Assembly: GCA_964439395.1 (NCBI GenBank)
Contig: CAYTNV010000004.1
Coordinates: forward strand, 75,218-139,217
Reading direction: 5' to 3'
Length of the DNA stretch: 64,000 bases
From: JAUUSJ01 sp964439395
Lineage (GTDB): Bacteria > Bacillota > Clostridia > Lachnospirales > Lachnospiraceae
This document shows, piece by piece, positions 44,906 through 53,447 of the stretch. The first letter of the stretch is position 1, and every line of letters starts with the position of its first letter. Both the position numbers and the translations under genes were made by a program. Under the pieces are notes generated by a model. The model did not search any database. It was not told the origin of the DNA and saw nothing but the letters and a program-made list of their open reading frames with translations.

Positions 44906-46411
44906 TTAAACCATCTTCGAAATCAAGCTATTCTCATCCATTTCTGGATCTCTCATAAGCTCGCCGTTGATTTGTCCATCTTTCATAATTATAATTCTGT
45001 CACACATTCCTATCAGCTCCATAAGCTCCTCTGAAATCATAATAATGGACTTACCATCCTTACGCATCTGATCCATCAGCTGATAAATATCTTGTTTTAC
45101 CTTAATATCAATTCCTCTTGTAGGAGAATCTAGAACAATAATATCTGAATCTCTGCCAATCCAACGGGCAAGTACAACCTTTTGCTTATTACCGCCAGAT
45201 AGCTCTGATACAAACTGATCTGTATTAACCATCTTAACTGAAATTTCTTTTGCGTACTTATCAGAAAATTCACGAAGCTTTTTATCACTTAGGAGATGCA
45301 AAGGTCCTGAAGATAGTCTATCTAAGGATGGAAGACAAATATTATCTCCAATACTTTGATTTATAACAACAGATTCATTATCTCTATCTTTTGATGTATA
45401 AGCGATATCATGCTTAATTGCTGTTGGAATATCATTAATTGGAGTTCCATCAGCGAGTGTAACTGTTCCCTCTCTGTCGAAGGAGGCGCCAAAAACTGCT
45501 TTTCCAACCTCATGCATACCAGACTCTGACAAACCACCAAATCCTAGAATTTCTCCTTTATGAAGGTCAAAGCTAATATTCTTGATAAGACCTGGAACTG
45601 TAACATTTTTCGCAGACAAAACTACCTCTTTTGATATTTCTTCTCCATAGTCCACACGATAATACTTACCTGTCACTTCACGTCCTACCATCAGTTTTTT
45701 CAAGTCATCTTCTGTTATATCCTTACTTTTTACTGTGTCAATATACACACCATCTCGAAGCACTGTGATAGTATCAGATTTTGACAAAATTTCTGGGAAG
45801 TCGTGAGAAATAAATATAATGGTATTTCCCTCTGCGCGGATACGATCCATATGTTTATAAAGTACCTCACGTCCTTCCTGTGAAAGCGCTGTTGTTGTCT
45901 CATCGATAACTACAATCTTTGGCTGAAAATATGTAGCCTTTACAATCTCTACTAATTTTCTATCCTCAAAATTATACTCATCTATCATATTGGATGCCTT
46001 AATACGGTCAAATCCATATTTGTGAAGCAGCTCGTCCGCCTCTTTATTCATAGCATTCGTGTTCTTGATTCCACATTTTACGAATCGATCTTCATGTCCA
46101 AGAAAAATATTTTCCGCAACTGTCAATCCAGAAAGTGTACCTAACTCCTGCACAATAATGGATACTCCCTCGTTATTGGCCTCCACTTGATTTTTAGGAT
46201 GAATCTCTTTTCCGTCCAAAATAAATTTTCCACTGTCTATCGTGTAAATTCCTGTTAACATATTAGTCAATGTAGATTTACCAGAACCGTTTTCTCCGAT
46301 TAACGCATGTACCTCACCTTTGTTAATATTAAATGATACATTTTGTACTGCCTTCGTAATTCCAAAGGACTTGCATACGTTTTGAACCTGTAATCTTACT
46401 TCACTACTCAT
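44906..46411 (-). CDS. Sugar ABC transporter, duplicated ATP-binding protein (RbsA/AraG/MglA type)
   Basis: A 501-residue fused two-domain ATPase. Domain 1 has Walker A IGENGSGKSTLTNML and Walker B KIVVIDETTTALS; its usual LSGGQ is replaced by YNFEDRKLVEI, so it is degenerate. Domain 2 has FGGLSESGMHEVGKAV in the Walker A place, the signature ELSGGNKQKVVLARWI and Walker B IIVLDSPTRGID. This asymmetry is typical of the family. It powers uptake of the sugar bound by the lipoprotein at 47540, probably arabinose. Confidence 0.94.
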   Translation of the reverse strand: MSSEVRLQVQNVCKSFGITKAVQNVSFNINKGEVHALIGENGSGKSTLTNMLTGIYTIDSGKFILDGKEIHPKNQVEANNEGVSIIVQELGTLSGLTVAENIFLGHEDRFVKCGIKNTNAMNKEADELLHKYGFDRIKASNMIDEYNFEDRKLVEIVKATYFQPKIVVIDETTTALSQEGREVLYKHMDRIRAEGNTIIFISHDFPEILSKSDTITVLRDGVYIDTVKSKDITEDDLKKLMVGREVTGKYYRVDYGEEISKEVVLSAKNVTVPGLIKNISFDLHKGEILGFGGLSESGMHEVGKAVFGASFDREGTVTLADGTPINDIPTAIKHDIAYTSKDRDNESVVINQSIGDNICLPSLDRLSSGPLHLLSDKKLREFSDKYAKEISVKMVNTDQFVSELSGGNKQKVVLARWIGRDSDIIVLDSPTRGIDIKVKQDIYQLMDQMRKDGKSIIMISEELMELIGMCDRIIIMKDGQINGELMRDPEMDENSLISKMV

Positions 46412-46429
46412 TGTATGTCCCTCCTTCGA

Positions 46430-47398
46430 TTATTTAACGATTTCACCCTTGTCAACCTTTGTTGTCAAAGTAATGATAATTAATAATGCTAAACCTGTGA
46501 TTACGTCCTGAATTGCAGTAGGTGCTCCTAATGCGATAAATCCATAGAAAACAACGTTAATTATAAACTCACCGATAATAATTGCCTGAAGTGGAATACC
46601 GTATTTTCTAAACGCCATACCAAAGAAACAACCCATGGTAGGTGTAAAGTTTCGGCTCATAGAAGACATACCTGTCACTGCAACCATAGAAGAACCATAG
46701 CTGATAGAGAGAATTGCACTAAGACCAAAGAAAGCACCACTGATAATAAATGCTATTACTTTATATTTGTTTACATTGATACCCATATTTTTCGCTACAA
46801 ACTCATTAGAGCCAATCGCGTAAGTATAGGTTCCTACCTTTGTATAATTTAAAAACATATAAGCTACGATAAATGATAAAACTGCGAGGATAATATTTCC
46901 TGGCATAGACCCAAATGCACGAAGATTAGATGGCAATGTCTGTACCACGCCTCCCGCGATATAGTTTGCAAGTGCCTCATAAATAAGTGCAAGACCTGTA
47001 GTAACAATCATAGAAGGAATTCTAAGCTTTACATAAAATACACCGTTGAGAATTCCGACAATTGCTCCACATACGATACTACCGATAATAAATCCCACAT
47101 ATCCCATTCCAAATCTTGTAGCCATGACACAGCCAACAATAGAAGAAAGAATAATATTAGCTCCGATTGAGAAATCGAACATTCCCATAACCATTACAAA
47201 ATAAAATCCTACAGCTCCTGTCGCTGCAATTAAGCTCGCCTGAAAATATTGAAGTATCTGCTTTGGAGAGCCAAAGTTATGTGGTGTAATTACTTTAAAG
47301 ATTGCCCAAGACACGACCAGCATAATTATTAAAATTAAATAACCTTTTGTCTTTCCGGACATCGTTTTCATTTCTGCTGTTTTTGTAGATGAACTCAT
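46430..47398 (-). CDS. Sugar ABC transporter permease (RbsC/AraH type), first
   Basis: A 322-residue CUT2 permease with FYFVMVMGMFDFSIGANIILSSIVGC and the later TPTMGCFFGMAFRKYGIPLQAIIIGEF. It has the same length as the second permease but a different sequence. It is the first gene after the terminator that follows the binding-protein gene. Confidence 0.92.
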   Translation of the reverse strand: MSSSTKTAEMKTMSGKTKGYLILIIMLVVSWAIFKVITPHNFGSPKQILQYFQASLIAATGAVGFYFVMVMGMFDFSIGANIILSSIVGCVMATRFGMGYVGFIIGSIVCGAIVGILNGVFYVKLRIPSMIVTTGLALIYEALANYIAGGVVQTLPSNLRAFGSMPGNIILAVLSFIVAYMFLNYTKVGTYTYAIGSNEFVAKNMGINVNKYKVIAFIISGAFFGLSAILSISYGSSMVAVTGMSSMSRNFTPTMGCFFGMAFRKYGIPLQAIIIGEFIINVVFYGFIALGAPTAIQDVITGLALLIIITLTTKVDKGEIVK

Positions 47399-47443
47399 AT
47401 TGTATACCTCTTTTTTTAAGTTGAACCACCATTTGTATTTACT

Positions 47444-47480
47444 AAAAGAGCCAATTTCGCCGCACGATATCGGCTCTTTT
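47444..47480 (-). terminator. Terminator between binding-protein and permease genes
   Basis: AAAAGAGCC (47444-47452) and GGCTCTTTT (47472-47480) pair perfectly, with TTTTAG following on the minus strand. It would limit read-through into the permease genes. Confidence 0.75.
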
Positions 47481-47539
47481 AAAAAATTTTTTAACCTAAA
47501 AGATTATCTGTTTCTTTAAGCTGACATACTTGCCTCACA

Positions 47540-48709
47540 CTATTTTGCACGTGATGCCGCATCTTCAATGGACAAGGATTGAGCTGTCTTTTTAAGCTCT
47601 TCCATACTCTGATTAGAAATATCTACAAGTTCTTCTTTTGTATATGGAAGCTGATCTACAAAATATTTCTCATAATCTACATATTCCTCTGGAGAAGATA
47701 CGTACAAATAAGGGAATTCAACATCTTCAAATTTTCCTGAGAAATCTTTATAATTTCCTTTGATTGCATTATAAACCATCATAAATGAAAACAATGGATC
47801 ACAGTAATGTCCGCCAGACTGACCAGCCATAGAACCATTCTCTAAACGTTCGCCAAGGTCTGGAAGGAAATCTGTAGATACAATATCAATACTATCTACT
47901 TTTTTAGCACGCTCTACTGCTGCGATTGCTCCCTGTAAAGGATCTCCGCCACCGCCTGCTGGAATCAATGCGTCCAAATTAGCGTTTGCTGACATAAGAG
48001 CATCGGCTGCCTTAGAACCACCGTCAGAAGTTGTACCTGCATACTGTGGCTCAGAAACAGTTGCCTGATCATCAGGATGCTCTTTATTCCACTCTTCAAC
48101 TCCTGCTTTATAGCCTTCCCATCTTCCAAGCCATGTAGCGTCACCTTGTTCCCATCCGATTAGACCAATATTTCTATCTCCTTTGTCTAAAAGAATTTTT
48201 ACAAGATGTTTACCGTTTTCTACTTCGTTTTCATGAACCGCACCAATATAATAAGCAGAATCAGTAGCTACTTTATAAATATCTGGGTTAGCGTTTTTAT
48301 CAATAATACGGAAAAACTGAGAGAGATATACTCCATTATCATTGCAAGTCTTAATTGCAGAAGTCATTTCCGTATCAGATGAGTTACAAAGGATAATTCC
48401 TTGACATCCAGCGGCACAAAGCTGTTCAACCGAAGCTGTGACTTTTTCAGATACATGTCCTTGGTCAACATATTGCACTTGAACTCCGAGCGCATCGGCT
48501 GCCGCGTCAATTACTTTCTTACATTGAGAACCAAGAACGTCTGTAGAACTCCAAATAGAGACACCTATTTTAATTTTACTGTTGTCTGTCTCAGTTTTCG
48601 TTCCTGATGAGCCAGAGTTAGAAGCTCCGCCACAGCCTGCTAAGAGCGTACCAACCATTGACATACATACTGCCATACTGACAATTTTTTTGATGAGTTT
48701 GTTTTTCAT
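47540..48709 (-). CDS. Sugar ABC transporter substrate-binding lipoprotein (periplasmic-binding fold)
   Basis: A 389-residue lipoprotein. Signal MKNKLIKKIVSMAVCMSMVG then TLLAGCGG; the RbsB-like fold shows IKIGVSIWSSTDVLGSQCKK, AAGCQGIILCNSSDT, IGLIGWEQGDATWLGRWEGY and DALIPAGGGGDPLQGAIAAVE. The locus (araA, araD, ribulokinase, AraR) indicates L-arabinose or an arabinose-containing sugar as ligand. It is the first gene of the transporter operon. Confidence 0.93.
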   Translation of the reverse strand: MKNKLIKKIVSMAVCMSMVGTLLAGCGGASNSGSSGTKTETDNSKIKIGVSIWSSTDVLGSQCKKVIDAAADALGVQVQYVDQGHVSEKVTASVEQLCAAGCQGIILCNSSDTEMTSAIKTCNDNGVYLSQFFRIIDKNANPDIYKVATDSAYYIGAVHENEVENGKHLVKILLDKGDRNIGLIGWEQGDATWLGRWEGYKAGVEEWNKEHPDDQATVSEPQYAGTTSDGGSKAADALMSANANLDALIPAGGGGDPLQGAIAAVERAKKVDSIDIVSTDFLPDLGERLENGSMAGQSGGHYCDPLFSFMMVYNAIKGNYKDFSGKFEDVEFPYLYVSSPEEYVDYEKYFVDQLPYTKEELVDISNQSMEELKKTAQSLSIEDAASRAK

Positions 48710-48864
48710 AATTTACCTCCTTGTTATGAAATTTGTCTGGTAATTGTATGGTTTAAAAGTTCCATCTCGAAAACCTCTGTTTTTCTCTTTTCCGGTCTCT
48801 TTTATTAATTATGCTAAATTTATTTTAAATTTGAGAAAAATTTTAGTTTTCTTTGATAATTATC

Positions 48865-48893
48865 ACTATACACTACCCATATATTTTCGTCAA
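48865..48893 (-). promoter_or_regulatory. Promoter of the arabinose ABC operon
   Basis: On the minus strand TTGACG (48888-48893), 17-bp spacer, TATAGT (48865-48870). It lies about 155 bp before the binding-protein start. The rest of the 48710-49121 gap holds the AraR-like sites and the xdhC terminator. Confidence 0.72.
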
Positions 48894-48924
48894 TATGCAA
48901 TATCATTTTCATGACTATAGCTAA

Positions 48925-48980
48925 ATTAGTACGACTCTTTTTATGAAATTGTTCTCATTCATCTATATATTAGTACGTAC
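48925..48980. promoter_or_regulatory. Pair of AraR-like half-sites
   Basis: ATTAGTACG occurs at 48925-48933 and again at 48969-48977, 44 bp apart; the second continues to the palindrome GTACGTAC (48973-48980). Known AraR operators of Bacillus are built round a TGTACGTACA-like centre and often occur as pairs about four helical turns apart. Both lie upstream of the promoter at 48865-48893. Confidence 0.55.
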
Positions 48981-49084
48981 CTTTTGTTTTGTTTTCTTTT
49001 ACGTGCAAGTGCATCTTCCACAAATTCTTGTACTTATCCTTGTGTAAACTATCTAAAAACAGTACATTTTAGAGCTTAAAAAAA

Positions 49085-49107
49085 AGAAGTCAATTTTCTT
49101 GACTTCT
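49085..49107 (-). terminator. Terminator of the xdhC gene
   Basis: AGAAGTCAA (49085-49093) pairs with TTGACTTCT (49099-49107); eight T follow on the minus strand, 15 bp beyond the stop. Confidence 0.9.
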
Positions 49108-49121
49108 CTCTATGTAAAGAT

Positions 49122-50159
49122 TTAATATTTCTCTATCAAAACTTTCATCTTTCCGCCACAGACCATTCCTTCGTCCTCAGCAATCCCGCCTGTCATATCT
49201 ACTTCACAAATCTTATATCCTCCATCTTTGATGGTTTCTCTCGCCTCCTGCATAATAGAAGCCTCCGCACAACCACCCCCGATTGTTCCCTCAATGATTC
49301 CATCCTCATAGACAATCATTTTCGCTCCAGCCTTTCGCGGTGCAGAGCCTTTCGTCTCTAAAATTGTAATAATTGCCTTTTGAACTTGCAATCTATTTTC
49401 TGGCACATAAGCTAATTTCTCAATAACGTCCATATCAATATCTGACTGCATCGCCTTTCTCTCACTCGTAGATTTTCGCTTCGTCTCAATTAACTCAGCT
49501 AAGATACAAACCGCAATCTCCTCTGGTGTGATAGCACCGATATTTAATCCAATCGGAGAATGAATATTCTCAAGCCATTCCTCACTCACTCCATCCTCCT
49601 CTATTAGCTGCCCTTTTAATTCTCTCACTCTTCTTCTTGAACCTATCATACCAAGATACAGTGGATTTTCCTGCTCATACAGCTTTCTAAGACAGACGGC
49701 ATCATGTCGATGCCCTCTTGTCAAAATAGCAATATAATCCGAAGAGGTAATCTCAAGACTCTCTATTGCACGCTCAAAACTATCACAAATTACTTGCTTT
49801 GCAAAAGGAAATCTCACCGTATTTGCAAAAGAAGGTCTATCATCCACTACTGTAACTAAAAATCCTGTCTTGGCACTAAACTCCGCCAATGCCAAGGAGA
49901 CATGTCCACCACCTAAAATGATAAGTCTCTCCTGTCTGCCAAACGGCTCCACAACAATTTTTTTCTCACCATCTTGTGCAAAAACTACCTTCCCTTCCTC
50001 ATATGCCTCCTGCAAAAACCCCTCTATTTCCTCTGGAATTTGCTTTCCATCACATATATATTTTTCGATTTTATCACTCAAAATTGTAACTAACATCGCC
50101 GTCTCTTGTTTTTGCATCTGCTCCATTACACCCAAATAAATATTATTTCTTACCTTCAT
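49122..50159 (-). CDS. XdhC/CoxI-family molybdenum-enzyme maturation factor
   Basis: A 345-residue protein. The XdhC Rossmann domain is at about residues 75-220 (RLIILGGGHVSLALAEF, VTVVDDRPSFAN, AILTRGHRHD, YLGMIGSRRRV, NIGAITPEEIA). A complete CoxI domain follows at about 255-345 (AIITILETKGSAPRKAGAKM, EGTIGGGCAEASIM, CGGKMKVLIEKY). In the common layout CoxI precedes the Rossmann domain; here residues 1-75 may be a shortened first CoxI copy. XdhC proteins insert sulfurated molybdenum cofactor into xanthine dehydrogenase-type enzymes. No such enzyme gene is visible in the window. Confidence 0.88.
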   Translation of the reverse strand: MKVRNNIYLGVMEQMQKQETAMLVTILSDKIEKYICDGKQIPEEIEGFLQEAYEEGKVVFAQDGEKKIVVEPFGRQERLIILGGGHVSLALAEFSAKTGFLVTVVDDRPSFANTVRFPFAKQVICDSFERAIESLEITSSDYIAILTRGHRHDAVCLRKLYEQENPLYLGMIGSRRRVRELKGQLIEEDGVSEEWLENIHSPIGLNIGAITPEEIAVCILAELIETKRKSTSERKAMQSDIDMDVIEKLAYVPENRLQVQKAIITILETKGSAPRKAGAKMIVYEDGIIEGTIGGGCAEASIMQEARETIKDGGYKICEVDMTGGIAEDEGMVCGGKMKVLIEKY

Positions 50160-50286
50160 TTTCTCCTCCGTAAATTTTTACTTCCTTCTTTCTTTTCCCT
50201 TCTGCCAAAAGCTTTTCCTAATTCAACTCATAATTACACTAAGCCATTTCAACAAAACTTTTCTTGCAATCCTTACCCAAACATGA

Positions 50287-50400
50287 TATATTAAAAATAT
50301 AAAAGGGGAAAGCCAAAGAAGCGGCTTACCTTCAACAGTTGATTAATCTAACCCTTTATAGGGTTGACCGTCACTATTGGCGGTAGTGGCGGCTCATTTG
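50287..50400 (+). ncRNA. Probable antisense RNA antitoxin
   Basis: A plus-strand promoter reads TTGCAA (50264-50269), 17-bp spacer, TATATT (50287-50292), so an RNA should start near 50299. About 80 bases on, CCGTCACTA pairs with TAGTGGCGG (a nine-pair stem with one G-U) near 50369-50393, followed by T-rich sequence. The RNA would overlap the 3' end of the convergent toxin message, the layout of txpA/ratA-type systems. Confidence 0.65.
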
Positions 50401-50495
50401 TCTTTATTATTTTTATCCTTGAAAATCTCGTAGCAGAGACCAACAAGAGTAATAACAACTAAGGTAAATTCAAACAAATCTGAATATGTAACCAT
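50394..50495 (-). CDS. Holin-like type I toxin peptide (33 residues)
   Basis: A 33-residue peptide starting MVTYSDLFEFTLVVITLVGL and ending YEIFKDKNNKDK: one membrane helix with a charged tail, as in the putative holin-like toxin (Hol_Tox, TxpA/BsrG-like) family. GGAGGGTGATGTCTT precedes the ATG. That ribosome site is locked in a 7-bp hairpin (50504-50529). A promoter (TTGCCC, 17 bp, TATACT) lies at 50591-50619. Overproduction of such peptides depolarises the membrane. The antisense RNA on the other strand should repress it. Confidence 0.82.
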   Translation of the reverse strand: MVTYSDLFEFTLVVITLVGLCYEIFKDKNNKDK

Positions 50496-50503
50496 AAGAC
50501 ATC

Positions 50504-50529
50504 ACCCTCCTTTCATCAGATTGGAGGGT
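50504..50529 (-). promoter_or_regulatory. Hairpin sequestering the toxin ribosome site
   Basis: ACCCTCC (50504-50510) and GGAGGGT (50523-50529) are exact complements with a 12-base loop. On the minus-strand RNA the downstream arm is the Shine-Dalgarno sequence GGAGGGT itself, so translation should be off until the structure is opened or processed. Confidence 0.75.
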
Positions 50530-50590
50530 AGTTTTTTCCCTTCGTAAAAGAGGGTAAGCCGCCTTGGCTCTCTGTTTTCCCACGTCTAAA

Positions 50591-50619
50591 AGTATAACAT
50601 AGTTTTCTTTTCTGGGCAA
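50591..50619 (-). promoter_or_regulatory. Toxin promoter
   Basis: Minus strand TTGCCC (50614-50619), 17-bp spacer, TATACT (50591-50596). Transcription should start near 50584, giving a leader of about 90 bases. Confidence 0.7.
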
Positions 50620-50692
50620 TAAATTTGCCTTATTTTCCTTAATAAAGACAGATTATTAAGACACAAGATTAGCTATAGAAAGGAATGAGAAA

Positions 50693-51811
50693 ATGTATTC
50701 TATAAATACCGGAACTTTAAAACAACAAAATCAATCAAAAATATTACAGCTTTTACGCCTGCGTCCTGGCCTCACAAAGCAAGATATCGCCTCAACGCTA
50801 TCTCTTAGTATGCCGACTGTACTCCAAAGTATTAATGAATTGCTCGATAAAGAAATTTTAGAAATATGTGGCACAAACGAGTCCACTGGGGGACGAAAGG
50901 CACAGCGAATTCAGCTAAATAAAGACTGCGGATTTACTGTAGGTATTAATATCGCACAGCATCATGTAAGATTTGCTATCATAGATTTCACGAATACCCC
51001 TATTTGTACATACAGACTTCCACTTTGTTTTTGTGATGAGCCTAGTTTTTATGAAGAACTTTCGTCCGCTCTCACTACTTTCTTAGAAAATGAAAAACTA
51101 CCTTCCTCCAAAATACTCGGAGTTGGAATTTCTTTTCCTGGTATTATTGACTCTGAAAAAAATATGATTGCACGCTCTCATATTTTCCAGCTAGAAAATA
51201 TAAGCCTTGACCGCTTTCAAAACGCAATTTCTCACCCTCTCATCGTTGCAAACGACGCTAACTGCTGTAGCTCTACCGAGCTAAATTTGGACAGAGAAAA
51301 TTATTTTTATCTTGCACTTAATGAAACAATCGGTGGAGCCTTAATCCGCAATCGCTCTATCATTATGGGAAATAAATTCCAAACTGGGGAGGCTGGACAT
51401 ATGATACTCGTGCCAAATGGACTTGCCTGCTACTGCGGAAAAAACGGCTGTGCAGATGCTTATCTATCTCCCAAAGTCCTCTGTAATGATATGAATGATT
51501 TAGATGATTTTTTTGCAACCTTGCGGGCTAAAAATCCCACTGCTATGCAGGCCTTTGACACTTATTTAGATTATTTAGCTTTATTAATTTCGAATATACG
51601 AATGCTTTTGGATATTCATATTATTATCGGGGGAGATATGGCATTTTATTTGGAATATTATCTAGATCAATTAAAAGAATATATTACAAAATATGATTAT
51701 TTTGCAAGAGATATCGATTACGTCTCCATATGTACACAAAAAAAATCAGCCCGCTCAATCGGGGCTGGTATTCTCGCACTTGAAAAATTTGGAAGTTCAG
51801 TTTTGCTATAA
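50693..51811 (+). CDS. ROK-family transcriptional regulator (NagC/XylR type)
   Basis: A 372-residue protein with an N-terminal winged helix (LRLRPGLTKQDIASTLSLSMPTVLQSINEL in part, about residues 20-60) and a ROK sugar-binding domain: VGINIAQHHVRFAIID, VGISFPGIIDSEKN, VANDANCCSSTEL, GEAGHMILVPNG and the zinc site CYCGKNGCADAY. It binds a sugar or sugar phosphate and represses unknown targets, perhaps the adjoining convergent pgi/sorbitol operon or distant genes. AGAAAGGAATG precedes the ATG. Confidence 0.9.
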   Translation: MYSINTGTLKQQNQSKILQLLRLRPGLTKQDIASTLSLSMPTVLQSINELLDKEILEICGTNESTGGRKAQRIQLNKDCGFTVGINIAQHHVRFAIIDFTNTPICTYRLPLCFCDEPSFYEELSSALTTFLENEKLPSSKILGVGISFPGIIDSEKNMIARSHIFQLENISLDRFQNAISHPLIVANDANCCSSTELNLDRENYFYLALNETIGGALIRNRSIIMGNKFQTGEAGHMILVPNGLACYCGKNGCADAYLSPKVLCNDMNDLDDFFATLRAKNPTAMQAFDTYLDYLALLISNIRMLLDIHIIIGGDMAFYLEYYLDQLKEYITKYDYFARDIDYVSICTQKKSARSIGAGILALEKFGSSVLL

Positions 51812-51877
51812 AGATTTTGTGGAGCTAAAATCTATACTTTTTGAAGTAACAGACGCAGAAAGGGATAGTTGCTCTCC

Positions 51878-52018
51878 TTTTAAACACGCTGCGTTTCCAA
51901 ATTTTAACTGCACTAGCTTTGCTGCGGATGCACTGTCTGAACACCGTTAGGTGTGAGTTTGCATAGAGCAGCAAAAATAAGCGTGCGGTTAAAATTTGGA
52001 AACGCAGCGTGTTTAAAA
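51878..52018. repeat. Long palindromic element with structured core (copy 1)
   Basis: A 36-base arm (51878-51913) is complementary to 51983-52018 with a single mismatch, and pairing continues outward with gaps. Inside are TTTGCTGC/GCAGCAAA and an apical ACACC-GTTA-GGTGT. The core (51914-51973, read on the minus strand) matches that of the element at 63075: AAACTC, TCAGACAGT and CCGCAGCAAAGCTA are shared. It sits between convergent genes and may terminate both. Confidence 0.9.
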
Positions 52019-52088
52019 AGAAGAGATACCCTTTCCTTCTCGCGTTTGTTAATTCATTTGTTTCATAAGGTATACTTTCCAAAACAGT

Positions 52089-53435
52089 CTAATTTAAAAC
52101 TTGAAGTCTCTCCTCTAGAGCCTGCTTCATATCCTCATATCCAGGTTTTCCAAGCAATGCAAACATATTTTTCTTATACGCTTCCACACCTGGCTGGTCA
52201 AATGGGTTAATTCCAATCATATATCCAGAGATTGCCAAGCTCTTCCAGAAGAAATAAACTGTCTCACCAAATGTATAATCACTTAGCTTGTCAATAGAAA
52301 TGATTAAATTTGGAACTCCTCCGTCTACATGGGCAAGTAATGTTCCCTTCATCGCCTTTTCATTCATATACTGCATTGTAACTCCAGAAGCAAAATTGAG
52401 TCCGTCTACATTTTCTGGATCATTTGGAACTGTCAAGTCATGTCTTGAATTTTCCACCCACAAAACTGTCTCAAACATTGTGCGGGAACCGTCTTGAATA
52501 AATTGTCCGATAGAGTGTAAATCTGTGGAGAAGTTTGCAGAAACTGGGAATAAACCTTTTCCATCTTTTCCCTCTGACTCTGCCATAAGCTGCTTATACC
52601 ACTCGCCAAACATCGTCAGAGCTGGCTCATAGTTTGCTAAAATCTCCATCTTTTTGCCCTTCATCAGCATGATAAAACGCATTGCCGCGTAGAGCATTGT
52701 ATCGTTTGTCATAAAGTCCGCATTATTATATTTTACACATGCATCTGCGCATCCTTTCATAACCTGGTCGATATCCATTCCAGCCGCCGCCATTGGAAGT
52801 AATCCAACTGCTGTAAGACATGAGAAGCGTCCACCTGTCGCATCTGGAACAACAAATGTCTCATATCCTTCCTTCACAGCAAGTCCACGAAGTGCTCCTT
52901 TTTTTGCATCTGTCGTCGCGTAAATTCTCTCTTTTGCACCTTCTTTTCCGTATTTCTCCTCTAATTTTTCTTTAAAAATACGAAATGCCACGGCTGGCTC
53001 TGTCGTTGTACCTGATTTTGAGATTACATTTACGGAAAAATCACGTTCTCCGATAATATCCATAATATTTTGCACATATTCTGAGCTAATATTGCTTCCT
53101 GCAAAATATACTTCCACTCCATTTCTATCCTTTTTACAGAGCTGATTTGCAAAAATTCCTTTTGAAAATTCAATTCCCGCGCGAGCTCCCAGGTAGCTTC
53201 CACCGATACCGATAGATACTAAAACCTCGCTCTGCTCCTGAATTTTCTTTGCCGCTTTTTTAATTCTCTCGAACTCTTCCTCATCATACTCAAATGGAAG
53301 ATTTAACCATCCAAGCATCTTCGCACCTGCTCCTGTGCGCTCCATAAGTGTACAGTACGCAGTGTCAACAAAAGGCTTTAACATATCCAATTCATGCTCT
53401 CGAATTCCAGCATTTTTAATATTTAACTTAATCAC
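52089..53435 (-). CDS. pgi: Glucose-6-phosphate isomerase
   Basis: A 448-residue Pgi of the bacterial short type. Sugar-phosphate blocks are SIGIGGSYLGARAG, VISKSGTTTEPAVAFR, GGRFSCLTAVGLLP, and the catalytic His/Lys regions near SIGQFIQDGSR and FDQPGVEAYKKN. It interconverts fructose-6-phosphate and glucose-6-phosphate. It is the last gene of the sorbitol operon, 12 bp after srlB, and may be the cell's main Pgi. Confidence 0.97.
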   Translation of the reverse strand: MIKLNIKNAGIREHELDMLKPFVDTAYCTLMERTGAGAKMLGWLNLPFEYDEEEFERIKKAAKKIQEQSEVLVSIGIGGSYLGARAGIEFSKGIFANQLCKKDRNGVEVYFAGSNISSEYVQNIMDIIGERDFSVNVISKSGTTTEPAVAFRIFKEKLEEKYGKEGAKERIYATTDAKKGALRGLAVKEGYETFVVPDATGGRFSCLTAVGLLPMAAAGMDIDQVMKGCADACVKYNNADFMTNDTMLYAAMRFIMLMKGKKMEILANYEPALTMFGEWYKQLMAESEGKDGKGLFPVSANFSTDLHSIGQFIQDGSRTMFETVLWVENSRHDLTVPNDPENVDGLNFASGVTMQYMNEKAMKGTLLAHVDGGVPNLIISIDKLSDYTFGETVYFFWKSLAISGYMIGINPFDQPGVEAYKKNMFALLGKPGYEDMKQALEERLQVLN

Positions 53436-53447
53436 AGTATCTCACCT

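Larger units (their letters stand above)
50311..50569 (-). other. Long-range pairing of toxin mRNA 5' and 3' ends
   Basis: AGCCAA...GCGGCTTACC (50311-50330) is nearly complementary to GGTAAGCCGCCTTGGCT (about 50553-50569). In the toxin transcript these lie in the 3' and 5' untranslated parts, so the message could close on itself and stay untranslated, as known for type I toxin mRNAs. Confidence 0.6.

Noticed and set aside
50287..50400. CRISPR-like or tRNA-like structure near the toxin
   Set aside because: No spaced direct repeats and no cloverleaf; the inverted repeats fit a toxin-antitoxin RNA pair.
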